From Allolobophora icterica (lineage: Eukaryota; Annelida; Clitellata; Crassiclitellata; Lumbricidae): a stretch of DNA of 64,000 nt. The stretch covers positions 32,904,469-32,968,468 of the forward strand of contig OY744614.1 of NCBI GenBank assembly GCA_963556255.1, in the 5' to 3' direction. Positions 42,211 to 53,701 of this stretch are shown piece by piece; within the stretch, counting starts at the first letter, position 1; each line of letters starts with the position of its first letter. The position numbers and the translations under genes were made by a program. The notes below the pieces were generated by a model. It was not told where the DNA came from, searched no databases, and worked only from the letters and a program-made list of their open reading frames with translations.

Positions 42211-42415
42211 AATCCCCCAGCGTCCGAAATTATTTTCATTGAAACGTTATAATACAATAAATATTAATACAATAAATAATCATCGTTCATCCAACTTCTA
42301 GTTTCGGTAATATTTTCATCAATCTTCCAACTTCTAGTTTGAGCTTAACTGAGAAGTTTTCATCGCTCATACAATGTAAATAATTTCGTACGCCAAAACC
42401 CAGAATTACCGACCC
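42211..42415. mobile_element. Truncated GGTAATCC foldback copy
   Basis: It begins inside the end repeat (CAGCGTCCGAAATTATTTTC) and ends CCAAAACCCAGAATTACC. Inverted minisatellite units (CCAACTTCTAGTTT, ATTTTCATCAATCTT) lie between. It is shorter than its neighbour at 42441-42853. Confidence 0.75.
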
Positions 42416-42440
42416 CTAAATGTAAATATATAAAAAAAAT

Positions 42441-42853
42441 GGTAATCCTGGGTTTTAGCGTCGGAAACTATTTCATTGAAAAGTTCTAATACAATAATAC
42501 AATAAATAATCATCGTTCATCCAACTTCTAGTTTCAGTTATATTTTAATCGATTATCCAGCTTCTAGTTTCGTGAACATTTTCATCAATCTTCCAACTTC
42601 TAGTTCGAATTTTACTATGAAATGTTTTCATCGCTCATACACGGGAATAATATCGGCACTAAAACGATATATTTTCGTCGTAATTCCAACTTCTAGTTTG
42701 ACTTTTATTATGTAATATTTTCATCGCTCATCCGGCTTCTAGTTTCATTGATATTTTCATCAATCTTCCAACTTCTTGTTTGAGTTTAACTGTGAAATGT
42801 TTTCATCGCTCATGCAATGTAAATAGTTTCCGACGCTAAAACCCAGGATTACC
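42441..42853. mobile_element. Complete GGTAATCC foldback MITE, opposite orientation
   Basis: The ends GGTAATCCTGGGTTTTAGCG and inverted CGCTAAAACCCAGGATTACC are flanked by the 8-bp duplication AAAAAAAT (42433-42440 and 42854-42861). At 413 bp it is nearly the same length as the 36.4-kb copy, but its internal units run the other way. Confidence 0.88.
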
Positions 42854-43179
42854 AAAAAAATAACTGTGCTTCATTTTTGAATTAAATAAACAGTCCGAAA
42901 AACTCACAATTACTAGTGTAGCAATGATAGGGCAGTCGGATTTCGTCTCTTTAGTCCAATCATCGAATATCAGTGAGTCGAATTCTTCAAAATGGCGTGT
43001 AAGAATTTAGGCGGAAATACTACAAATAGAAGTTGGTCTACATTATACTCACCCCTCTTGCGACTGATCACATAGTTTATGTTCAGTACGTGAATGTGAA
43101 AGATAATTTGAAGCTTTGGGAACCCGTTAGGATGACAATGCTTTGAGCAGACACTTGAATACTTGATTACGAATTTCAA

Positions 43180-44330
43180 TCTATTTAAATGCTGAAGATC
43201 TTGTACCTATAAATACAAAGTTTCATCTTATTTTTATCCATGCCATAATGCCATTAGGCCTATCTCTCCCAGAATTTCCAAGGGCATTTATAGATGGGGC
43301 CCATACGGCTCCCATATAGGAATATGGGTCCTATATGTGCTCAGTGTGGCATGCTTGCAGAATTCACTAAACAATCGCTTTTGTTCTCATCAAATAAAAT
43401 AATATACTGTTTAGGGATTTCATTTCCTGTACTGCTTGCGCTCCCAGCAGAATGATCACAGAATGATCACACTTCCAAGTCACTGATCGACTGGCTGTAC
43501 CAAATACATACTGACTATCCTAAAAATTCCCCAGCTCCAGACTGCAGGTAGGCCTATAATCATGCTTGGTCTCATGCCTTTCTCACTTCCACCTTGGATC
43601 CCAACAGTGGTAGGCCTACATGCGAAAAGTGGATGACGTCGATCTTTACTTACAAGTCAAGTTGAACACCGTTTAGTATTGGAAACCAATAAGACAATTC
43701 TCTCTAGATAAGGTGTAAACGCCAACTCGGAACCGGAGCGTTAAGGCGAAAATTACCTGAAGCGTCATCATATTTTGCTGTAGGGCCTAACAGATTCCAG
43801 CAGAGTCGGACCACCCTTTTAAAAACATGCCGGCGCTATAGCCAGGATAAAACTTAAGTCTTCTTGTTTTTGAGGGTTTTCCGCATTGCTCATCCTGCTT
43901 CATCGAACCTCCACTCGCTTCAAAGCGCCTGTAATTTAAGACCCCAGTTATTAACACCTATGCATGTTTACTTACCTACTGAAAGATGTGTGACAAGGTG
44001 ATCTTTATCGGGGCTGGTCATCAGTAACACCATAAAAGTTGGCAGGTCGCAAGGTATCAACATTTATAGGAATTTCTTGTTAATGTTTACAACTATCTGT
44101 TTATAAGTATTTAACCAAAAGCTTGGTTACAGACTTTCTGGAAGTTCTGTGTTTGAAAGCAAATCTGATATTCACAAATTCAGTCAGATTCTTCTGATTT
44201 CTTCTGTATGGTGTCAAACAACAGTGTAAAATATTGGAAGATGAATCAATACAATACACATTGTTTGAGAGCCTTCTGCATAGAAGGGGCGTCCGTCATT
44301 TCAGTGCATTTTGTTGAACTTTTACCCAAG
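43180..44330. other. Spacer between the ZF-D and ZF-E units
   Basis: No exon or protein fragment was recognised. Three TAGGCCTA octamers occur (43256, 43552, 43612). Near 43260-43340 a short GGGCCCATAC...CTATATG segment resembles sequences at 21900-21960 and 30935-30965. Confidence 0.45.
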
Positions 44331-44844
44331 AAACTTACTTTATGTACACAAGGCAACATGCCGAATTAAAACTTAAATCGATGCTTTAATGCGTGGTATA
44401 TAAAAGGTTCTTCTGTGTTTGTCTAGATGATCCTTCTGTACACAATATAAATTATAAAAATTTTGTGTATGCATCACGTTAATTGTACAATGTTTAGCAT
44501 ATATAATAAACAAAATGCAAAGTGTGTTTGTACAATGTGTAGCACTATCTTCATAAAGCCACTTGCAAACCAAACCATGGCCTAATTAAACAGCTTTTAT
44601 AATTTATACTAAATACACGAAGAATGACAAGTGTTCATAGATACATTATGTGTTATAATCCAGATGTTAACAGTTCCACTGGCACTGGCTGGCTCTCAAA
44701 CATATTGTCCTTTTCTGATTTAAGACATGCCCGGTTTGTCACTGGAACATCGTAACAACACGAAAAGGAAGAATTTTTGTAGCGAAATTGACAATACTAA
44801 ATGGCGGAAGATTGCTGGAGGGATTCCAAAAAAACAATCTAAAC

Positions 44845-46370
44845 CAGTGCTTCCCAAACTTGTTGGCACCACGACCCAGTTTTTAGAATGACTATCTATC
44901 GCGACCCACCTACCTTTACTAGACAAAAACTACTAAAAAGAAAAAATATTTGCATCTATTATTCAATATAATTTTACAAAAACCTCGATCTATTTCTCAT
45001 AACGAAGCGTGTTTGAAGGGTGCGCTTGTTGCCGGTTACTGTTGATGACGACATTGACGTGCGAGTTATTTCAGGCGCAAGGAGTTGGACATTTGCAGCT
45101 TGTTTCAACATCTGGTCTTGATTCCCAACATTGTCCCAAATCCAACTTCACAGATGAGAAAGGGAACGGTATACCTTCAAAGCTTCGGTCGAGAGTTGGA
45201 CGCCCCCGTTTGTTTAACAGAGAGCTAGAACTGTGTCGATTTTCTGCGGTTAAAATTCAGTTTTAGCGATGTGTCTTCGCACAGATCGATATATTATAAG
45301 TTCTTCGTCGGCCTTTGTCGAAATCCCAGTCATCATGTCGCCCTGAAACGGATTTGCAATCTAGTTCTTCTGCTCAGTTTTTCATTTCTTCAAGGAAATA
45401 ACAATAAAAATTCTCTTTCAACGCGTGCAAATGTGCAGGGATCTCAGTGATTATGCCATCAGCAAGTTTCATGTAATTTTCAATTATAAACGTTTCATAT
45501 GTTTCGAAACAGTCATACTTGCAGTCTTCAATGTTCTTCTTCCAAGAAACAGGCTTTTGATGAAACCTCAAATTTTGTCGGGAACCGCAAATATATCGGC
45601 TCATTCAATATCCAGAGGACCATGGCTCATTCCGCTCCTTGTAAGTAGGCCTACAAATTCGGTTCATTACGTTTCGAAAATATGTCTGCCAAATATGTAA
45701 GCTTCACGACAAATTCCTCATCGTGCAACAATTTCGCTCAATCGCTTTTCTCGTTCAGAAACATGGCGACTTCTTCGCGGAGTTCCACAAGTCTTGTTAG
45801 CACTTTCCCCTTTACAGCCAACGTACCTCAGTGTGCAGAAGAAGTGATTTGTGGACACTCAACCACATCTCCTTGCACAACTTTTCAAAAAAGCACGATT
45901 GCAACGGCCATGATTTTATGGAGTTCACTATTATAACAGAAGGGTTCAAAACGTTTTCCAAATTATCCGACATATAATATTATTTTGATACTAATACTTC
46001 TCTGTGAAGGTTAAAATGAGTCCATGATGCATTCGAACTAACTTCAAGCCCTCGAGTCACTACACTACTCTTTTAACCGCACATATCCCTACACACATTT
46101 CCTCCAGTTCCAGTCCCGACCTTTCATTTTTACATAAGTGTAGTGGGTTCTTGAATATTTCCTCTCTAGTTCCTCAAATAATTGGTTCGCAGGACAACGT
46201 ATCTTCATGCGGTTCATTGTTCCATATGCAAGGTATGAAAAAAAGCTGGCACAAACCTTGCACATCAGTAGATATGTCCAGTTGCAGCAAGAAAAATTTA
46301 CTTTCAGCAACTTTTCGCGATCGACAAAAAATCAGCTCGCGACCCACTGACCACAGTTTGGGAAAAGCTG
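44845..46370 (-). mobile_element. Decayed hAT transposon in the ZF-E 3' flank
   Basis: The ends CAGTGCTTCCCAAACTTG and inverted CAGTTTGGGAAAAGCTG lie between ATCTAAAC (44837-44844) and CTCTAAAC (46371-46378), an 8-bp duplication with one mismatch. ZF-C has the empty site ACTCTAAACCTATGGCAGAT. Inside, a minus-strand fragment (45604-45374) reads ISKWKK-like ...ADGIITEIPAHLHALKENFY, as in ZBED5/Charlie-type hAT transposases. The coding region is broken. Confidence 0.82.
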
Positions 46371-46566
46371 CTCTAAACCTATGGCAGATGCAAGGATAAT
46401 CCTGAGTCCAAGATGAACAAGCACACCAAAAGCTAAACAGACGTTGACTAAGAGCAGCAACATCGAATAATGTTTCTTTGTATTGAGGTGACCATCCACC
46501 AAATGTTGATTAGTGTCAAAGGTGTCAAATCAACCAGAAACTTTTGCATTAATCTGCCTTCTGTAC

Positions 46567-47976
46567 TCAATGAAAATAACTCACAGGGTGCATTTCAAAT
46601 AGTTCAAGAAAAGTATCTTTTCCAGGAGCATCAAAGTAGTGATTGAAACAATGTTCCATAAATTCTTTTTCGATTTCAAACATTTCATCACACATTCCAC
46701 AACCATAAGGTCTCAAAGTAAATTGGCTAAAATTAACAGAATTAACAATCAGTCGATTTTTTGAAAGTTTTTTTTCATCGGAAACTGACTTAATACTTGA
46801 CGTAGATGAAGGATCTCGCATGCTGGTAGTTTCTGTCGAGGACAACTCTTTCCCATCAAGACAGTTGTCATATTCAGTCAATATGAGGAATCTTTTACAA
46901 GACGGAGTCCTCTCACACTGACATTCTTTTGTGGAAACATTCTGACATGACACGTATTTGTACGAATTATCTCCAGAGCACATTGTAGTGTGCTTTTCGA
47001 GACTGCCATTACATGCAAATGACTTGAGACATACATCGCACTTAAATGGCTTTTCTCGAGTATGGGTGCGAGTGTGCCATTTCAAAAGACTACCGTTTGC
47101 AAATGCCCTGTGACAAACAGTGTACTGATAAGGCTTTTCTCCAGTGTGGGTTCTTCCATGGTAGTCCAGAAGACACTTCCATGAAAATGATTTATTACAT
47201 AAATTGCATTTGTATGGTTTTTCACCAGTGTGGGTTCTTCCATGTACTTTCAGCTGACCTTTTAGTGAAAATGATTTATGACATAAATTGCATTTGTATG
47301 GTTTTTCACCAGTGTGGGTTCTTTTATGCTGGACCAGATAACATTTTAGTGAAAATGATTTATGACATAAATTGCATTTGTATGGTTTTTCACCAGTGTG
47401 GGTTCTTCCATGTACTTTCAGCTGACCTTTTAGTGAAAATGATTTATGACATAAATTGCATTTGTATGGTTTTTCACCAGTGTGGGTTCTTTTATGCTGG
47501 ACCAGATAACATTTTAGTGAAAATGATTTATGACATAAATTGCATTTGTATGGTTTTTCCCCAGTGTGGGTTCTTCCATGTTGCTTTAGATAACCCTTAC
47601 ATGAAAATGATTTATGACACAAATTGCACTTGTATGGTTTTTTTCCAGTGTGTGTTCTTTTATGTTGCTCTAGGTTACTCTTCCATGAAAATGATTTATG
47701 ACACAAATTGCATTTGTATGATTTTTCTCTTGTGTGGATTCTTACATGGCGGTCCAGAAAACACTTATATGCAAATGCTTTATGGCATAAATTGCATTTG
47801 TATGGTTTTTCTTTTGTGTGGATTCTTGCATGGCGGTCCAGAAAACACTTGTATGCAAAGGCTTTATGACATAAATCGCATTTGTATGGTTTTTCTCCAG
47901 GGCGCATTCTTGTATGGCGTTTCAGTTGATCAATGTGCGCAAGTGCTTTGTCACACAAGTCACATTTGCACTTGTT
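46567..47976 (-). CDS. ZF-E: C2H2 zinc-finger array protein with duplicated finger pair
   Basis: The frame is open from 47976 (in-frame TAA at 47979-47977) to 46567. It begins KCDLCDKALAHIDQLKRH, then has nine canonical fingers, a finger whose first cysteine became tyrosine (YTVCHRAFANGSLLKWH), a C2HC-type finger (CDVCLKSFACNGSLEKH), the family tail and a last finger [19 protein letters not shown]. Fingers SLKCYLVQH and SLKGQLKVH occur twice in immediate succession, with identical 168-bp DNA (about 47215-47380 and 47383-47548), a very recent tandem duplication. There is no upstream ATG in this frame, as in ZF-B. Its 3' flank has lost the conserved AATAAA and carries a hAT insertion. Probably a DNA-binding nuclear protein if expressed. 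Confidence 0.82.
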   Translation of the reverse strand, partial: NKCKCDLCDKALAHIDQLKRHTRMRPGEKPYKCDLCHKAFAYKCFLDRHARIHTKEKPYKCNLCHKAFAYKCFLDRHVRIHTREKSYKCNLCHKSFSWKSNLEQHKRTHTGKKPYKCNLCHKSFSCKGYLKQHGRTHTGEKPYKCNLCHKSFSLKCYLVQHKRTHTGEKPYKCNLCHKSFSLKGQLKVHGRTHTGEKPYKCNLCHKSFSLKCYLVQHKRTHTGEKPYKCNLCHKSFSLKGQLKVHGRTHTGEKPYKCNLCNKSFSWKCLLDYHGRTHTGEKPYQYTVCHRAFANGSLLKWHTRTHTREKPFKCDVCLKSFACNGSLEKHTTMCSGDNSYKYVSCQNVSTKECQCERTPSCKRFLILTEYDNCLDGKELSSTETTSMRDPSSTSSIKSVSDEKKLSKNRLIVNSVNFSQFTLRPYGCGMCDEMFEIEKEFMEHCFNHYFDAPGKDTFLELFEMHPVSYFH

Positions 47977-48079
47977 TTACACAATATAGATTCCCATGTG
48001 ATTTTCTGATCGTAAGTAAGTAAATAAGTATGTATATCCTTAATTCAAAAACCAAGTTGTGCTAACCGCAATTTGGTTT

Positions 48080-48320
48080 GCATAATTCTGCAAACGAGTT
48101 CTCACAAAAGTTGCAATTTGATGGAATTTCTCTGCTCTTGGTTCTTGTATGTACTTTCACATAACAGTTTTCTGCAGATGTTTTGTGACATACATTCACT
48201 TATTCTAACAAGGGGAGCCGAGACCCTTATTCTGTGCAAAGGTTTGGATACAAAATTCACATTCACTGTATTTCCATGCTATGATTCATTGCAGGAATAT
48301 TTTTTCATATTCTATGATCT
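48080..48320 (-). pseudogene. Decayed N-terminal region of ZF-E
   Basis: CHKTSAENCYVKVHTRTKSR followed by CNFCENSFAEL is open, but the preceding block (KIIEYEKIFLQ, stop, ECEFCIQTFAQNK, stop) has in-frame stops. An AAGTAAGTAAATAAGTATGT/ATTCAAAAACC insertion (about 48010-48075) separates it from the main array. Confidence 0.5.
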
Positions 48321-49739
48321 TTAGATACTATATCATTGACAGTTGATGTACATTCACAGTCCTTGGTTCAAATTGTATCTCAGATGAAGAATGACACCTA
48401 CAGTAGTCAAATGAACCCTTTCAGTACATGAAGACATTCAGTTATTGTTCATGTAGAAGTTAGCAGTTGATATGAATGCGTCCTTCCTTACTGCTTATTT
48501 GTTACCATACGAGTTCATAGAAGCCAGGCAACAAATACCTCACTGTAACCAACAGTTGTTCTCCGAACTGGCTTGACTACAAGATGACGCGTGTAGCACA
48601 CCTAGGTGCTGAAGGGGACTGGCCTTTCGTTGTATCTGTAGCAGTCACGGACGTAAGTTCTGAAAATTGTCCAACACTGTGCAAATGCTTTCAGCAGAAT
48701 CAAAGACTAACTCTGGAATCACAGACTTTGAGGTAGACACAAGAACATTTTCAGCAAACTCTGCAAATAAAGACATTACATACTTTCAAATTGAACCAAG
48801 ATCATATAGCCATCGACAGGTTCCTCTGAGACAGTTACCGTGTACGTACCTTGAGCAGGTCTTTCATTCTACAGCTCAGCGCCATCGATTGATGCAAGTG
48901 GTCAATAGATAGTGGCACTTAATAAATGAACAATAATAATAACTGCGGGTTGGTTTGGTTCGCCATCGGTTGATGCCTTGTGCAGTCGACATTGGCACCA
49001 CAGAAATTAGCAATGATAAAGTCCCTGATTGTCTTTTCGTTGTCATGGCTCAAGTGAATATTACATTTGGTAGCAGAGGTCTCTCCGTGAATGGGTCAAG
49101 CTTCTGAAAAATACACAACCACAATTTGTTGCACTGTTGAGTTCTTTGTAGCATACGTTCTAGACTCGTGCGTTCACTATATATATCTAGTTTTTATTCA
49201 AGCCCACTTATCCTCTTTAGGATGCCTCTGTCGAGTGTAGGACATAATCTCCTTGGACATAATACCCTGGATGAAATCCCCCTGCAATTTTAGCCAATAT
49301 CTGCATTGCTAATTGCGTTTTTCGCTTAATCATACCAAACCAAGCAACACTAAGTGCCTGTACTTTGGACGACTAGGCATATTCTGTTAAAGTGGGTCTA
49401 TACAGCATACAAAAACTAGAACTTTAACCTATAATAATGCTTTGATATTCATTATACATTAATTGATGTAACATAGACAACTGATTGATCGAATGAATGA
49501 AATCGTGCATGCATACAGTCATGGACCTTCACTTTATATTCTTTCATGTGAGTTATTATAGTTATTATTTATTATTATAAACTGAGTTATTCATTTATAT
49601 TATTTATCACGAACATTTTTAACGTGCGCAAAGTCACACCTGTAGAAATGAAAATCTGAGGTAGTTACTATTTATTAATACTTATTAAGTTGCTATTATT
49701 ATTATATATAATATTATATGATAATTTCATGTGAATACA

Positions 49740-49752
49740 CTGAGTTATTATA

Positions 49753-49805
<53 letters not shown>

Positions 49806-49806
49806 G
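49740..49806. repeat. ATT microsatellite
   Basis: About 20 ATT units lie at the boundary of the retrotransposon fragment that follows; its minus-strand tail would be AAT-rich. The other flank at 50922-50937 is also ATT-rich, so the element either created or landed in this simple repeat. Confidence 0.9.
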
Positions 49807-49856
49807 ATCTGAAGCGCCATCTAAGCGTCACTCAGTGAACAGTTTATCGTGAAAAG

Positions 49857-50900
49857 TTATGTCCAGCTTGGATGGGCCCGCCGGTCCTCAATCCCGGGCA
49901 GTCCTGACATTGTGCCCTGGTATGCGACTGCATTGAATCGTTGAATTGTTATTGATATGCTTTGGAAGAGGAAGGCTTTCTCGCGGGCGTCGCCAGTGAT
50001 TGCCGTCAGTCGGCGGCCGATTTCTGAAACGAAGGCGAGACCTTCTATGTTGGTAGGGCCCAATGTTTCAACGGCGATAGGCATGAAGGTATATCTCGTC
50101 TCGAGTTCTGAATATTTTGTATGTTTCCTTGTGGCTGCCCTCTATGCTGCTCCTCCGGCCGCCACCGCCGTCTCAGGGAGATATGATGCGGCCACCGTAT
50201 CCACCACGGTCGCGTCCCATAACAGAGGGCGTCCGCCACTCCAAGGGATCAGAGTCTGACCGTCTGGTCTTTTCCCGTCGGATCTGGTCAATCCTGATGG
50301 CTCCTTGATCGCCGGGGTTCCCGCTCTATTCAGACTGCGGTGAACAAGGTCGTTGATGGCGCTGTGTCTGGCCTGTCGACCGAAACCGAGCGAACACGAG
50401 AGGCCGTGCGAGCCCTTTGCTGAGACGGGGGCGCCGCATGCGCAAGTGTGCGGTTCACATATGGATGCGCCCAACCGCAGGCCGACCGCCACGCACACGG
50501 CCTCGTCGCTCAGCCTGAGGCCGAATGCGGTGAGCGGGAGAGCATGTAACCAGTCAGAGACGTGTGAGGCCATTATGGCCTTTAGGCGTGCCCGATCGTA
50601 GGGGCTGCACAGATCCGCGTCGACAGACGAAGTCACCCTGAGGAGCAGCGGCCTGTCCCAATGTGACTGTTTGTGACCAGGAAGGGTTGTTTGGTTTCCA
50701 GTTCCGACGATCTGCAGCCAGTCAGATAGCGCAGACGTGTTGGCAGCGTCATCGGTGTTCGAGGCCACGCCCAAGATGAGGGACTGGACTGAGAGAGTGC
50801 TTGCGGCTGAAGCCAAAAAGGCGGGTAGTGCCAGCGAAGTCACCTTCCTAATGCCCAGCCCCCCCCCCCCAGCTTGATTGGGAGGGTAGCCTGCGTCCAT
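49857..50900 (-). pseudogene. LINE C-terminal domain, one nonsense codon
   Basis: A GC-rich island in AT-rich DNA. The minus-strand frame reads GGGGLGIRKVTSLALPAFLA, then DWLHALPLTAFGLRLSDEAV, then GLRLGASICEPHTCACGAP and KGSHGLSCSLGFGRQARHSA (a CxC...H...C knuckle followed by RH). It continues through KEPSGLTRSDGKRPDGQTL to a TAG at 50144-50142. The same frame then continues to YTFMPIAVETLGPTN and FVSEIGRRLTAITGD. This is the C-terminal region of a non-LTR retrotransposon polyprotein. It is 5'-truncated, with a single stop, so relatively recent. Confidence 0.85.
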
Positions 50901-50939
50901 TGATCGTCGGTCAGCGACAAATTATTATTATTATATATT

Positions 50940-52265
50940 GTCATAATTTCACGCGAATACACTAAGTTTATTAGCCATTATAGTGAATTATGGAGATATC
51001 TAAAATAAATTGGTAATTAGGCAGTTCAATTAGGCCGTAGGGGATTATGTCCTAACCTGGGGAAATTATGTCCGTCTTCCGCCTCTGTCTCGTCGGACTG
51101 ACCGTTCCTTAAATTTAAACGTGAATGCATACCTCTTCGAATTTCCCTATAGGAATTATATCGACTGACGCCAAGTGTTGCCTACATGGCGTAATTGCAG
51201 TAACGGGGTCGATCGGTATCGCTAAATGCACAATTACTAGTGTAGCAATGCTATGGCAGTCGGATAATTATTATCTCTATAGTCCAATTCCTGAAAATGG
51301 CGTTTAAGCACCTTTAAGTGGATAATACTATAAATAGAAGTTGGCTTATAAGTCCTGAGAGTCTTCATTATACTTATCCCTCTTGCGATTGATCACAGTA
51401 CTTGAATGCGAAGGAGAATTTGATGCTTAGGGAACCCGCGCGAGCGTTAGCCTTAGGATGGCAAAGCTTTAAGCAGACAGTCTTAATTAAGAGTTTCAAT
51501 CCATTTAAATGCCAAATAGCTTCTATTTGTAAATTATTACTGTAGTATTCTTTATTTTAAAACCAAAAGCGATCGAACCCCACATTGGTGAACAATTTCA
51601 GAGAAAATATTGAATTATAAGAAGATAGTAAAATTTGATGAAAGAGAATATAAAAGAAAATAAATAGAAAAGTTGTTACTAATTTAACAACATCATGAAA
51701 GAGCATCATAAAAATAAAGGTTTTTCTAACAAGACTGTCAGTATGGGGTATAGTTTAATTATGGTCTCTGGGGAGCAACATATCGATCCTGTCAATTTAA
51801 TTTGAGATAATTGACCATGAAGGATATGACCAAGTGAATCTTAAGCAGCACGTTGTTTCGGCAAATTTGATCGAAAATAAGACTCAATGTGGGCTTACGG
51901 CCATGCACTCCCAACAGAATAATATCACACATACAATTCATAATATCTCAGTCTTTCTCGACCCCCATGCAGTCACCGTATATTCAACTCAAGTTTTCCA
52001 ACCGAGCCATATCCAACACAACACCTCCAGGGCTGTAGTCGAGGGTATACGCGGGTATACAGCGTATAGGCCTACTCCCCTCTAGAGACCGTATACTCAC
52101 CTCACACAATATTTATACGTATTTATATTAAAATACTGTAGGTCTAGCGTATGCTCACAAAATACTGTATCGTATACTAGCCTATACTCACCTCGAATTT
52201 GTTTTGCAATACTAACCGTTGTCGTGTAGGCCTACTCACCTCTAATTTTACCACTAGCCTACAGC
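50940..52265. other. 5' side of the ZF-E unit and spacer
   Basis: Shared blocks with the ZF-B unit (CCATTATAGTGAATTATGGA, GTTCAATTAGGCCGTAG, AAATTTAAACGTGAATGCAT) extend to about 51480. A TATAAATAG box near 51330 has counterparts near 30495 and 36953. The rest, including 51540-52265, shows no coding exon. Confidence 0.45.
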
Positions 52266-52269
52266 CCTG

Positions 52270-52690
52270 AACACCACGTACGCTTCTAGATCACGATCTC
52301 CCCTCTGAATTCCGCGGATTCTCGGTTCCTCCATCATCATTTCAACCCGTCCTCCAATATCCTCCTCCTCAGGTTCCTCTATCTATCGTCCCCGGGGTTT
52401 CCACTAAAAATTAACTGAAGTCTCACTTTTTCAACTACTCCTGCGTCCTACTGTGAGTCCCTGACTCACCTGATCAACCGTCTGCCAATTCTTTTCACCA
52501 TAAACGATACCCACCTTAATTAGCAGCTGCTCTGCCTCCTCTCTTGATCTGGTCCTCTGGATACCGGACTAGGACCTCATCTGGACTACTCTCTGTAAAA
52601 TCTCATCTGATATTTGACGTAGCTCGTGCATAGGATGGTTACCCTGCGCTTTGCCTTCGCTTCGAGTGGCGCGTTAGACGTTTCGAGATA
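52270..52690 (+). pseudogene. LINE 3'-end remnant, same family as 2.7-3.5 kb
   Basis: TCCCCTCTGAATTCCGCGGA, CCTCCTCAGGTTCCTCTATC and ACCGGACTAGGACCTCATCT parallel the blocks at 2700-3170. The tail CTTCGAGTGGCGCGTTAGAC then ATAACGATTACGATT matches the 3' tail at 3392-3460 and 16615-16670. Frames are broken. Confidence 0.6.
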
Positions 52691-52769
52691 ACGATTACGA
52701 TTATACAGAATGAGGCCATACATTTGTAGAAGATCAGCAGATGAGCAAATAAAACACTATCGGTACGAA

Positions 52770-52900
52770 AGATAAGGCGAAGAGCAAGATGTATCGCTAG
52801 ATGCATGTATGCCGAGGCTAAAGGAAAATAAAGTCGTTCTTCAAAGACTATATTCCCATGGGTGATTGATTCATGGGTTAGCCCTGCTCCTTTCAACCTA
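52770..52900 (+). mobile_element. Degenerate SINE (family 1) body
   Basis: TATGCCGAGGCTAAAGG, AATAAAGTCG and CCCATGGGTG followed by AGCCCTGCTCCTTTC are spaced like the SINE body at 14080-14165, but with substantial divergence. Confidence 0.35.
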
Positions 52901-52904
52901 CAGG

Positions 52905-53700
52905 CCGAATGAATTTGAAATTAATTTACTTTGGACTGGCCTCATGGACTCCATGGTTACCGTCTTTCAGAGGGCCACTCCAGAGTTAATTTTTGTTTAT
53001 CAGCAGAGCGTAAGTCTTATCGTAATTTCTTAATTGGTGGTGGTAAACAGATTGGTGGAATTTGCTTAGGTAATTATGAAACTATGTGAGATCATATATA
53101 TATATATGAATATGTTAAACTGCTGCGATGCAAATAATAATTATGCGCTGACTATATTATTTGTCGAAAATTACCTCATTTTGTTCAGGTAATACATAAA
53201 TTAACAGGTGGATGCAACGTAACACCTGTTGAGGTTTAATTAAGCGTTCGAAGTGGCTTTTGGTATGCATGTGTTTAGATAAGAACGCCAATCTCAAGAT
53301 TGACCCAGTTTTCACTTGCATATTTGGTGGTCGATGTTTTGTGCTGTGTTAGAGTTTCGAGTAAAAATCAAAACTGTGGAAAAGAATCAAGTTAGTTATC
53401 TACAGTTTTGTGAGGTGAAATTTATATTGCATTTGACAGCTGCTAGTGTATGTTTCGTTATTGATCATTGCAGCTATTACCGACTGTCCACTGCCTTTGA
53501 GGAGATAAAATCTTAGATGGCAGCTAATGAGCTTCGTCTTAATCCGTTGAAAACTGAATTTTGATTCTTTGGATTCATTACATCAACACCAAACTAGTGG
53601 ATTATTTTCATATTGTTGCAGAATTGGCCAGCTGCTTTGCTCTTCCCTTCATCACAAGTTACCATTATCGTGTATTTGCCAGTTTGACTGGGTAAGCAAA
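52905..53700. other. Upstream region of the EF-hand gene
   Basis: AT-rich sequence with a TA run near 53096-53107. An in-frame TAA lies immediately before the start codon (TAAGCAAAAATG), so the 5' UTR ends here. No clear TATA box was identified. Confidence 0.4.
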
Positions 53701-53701
53701 A

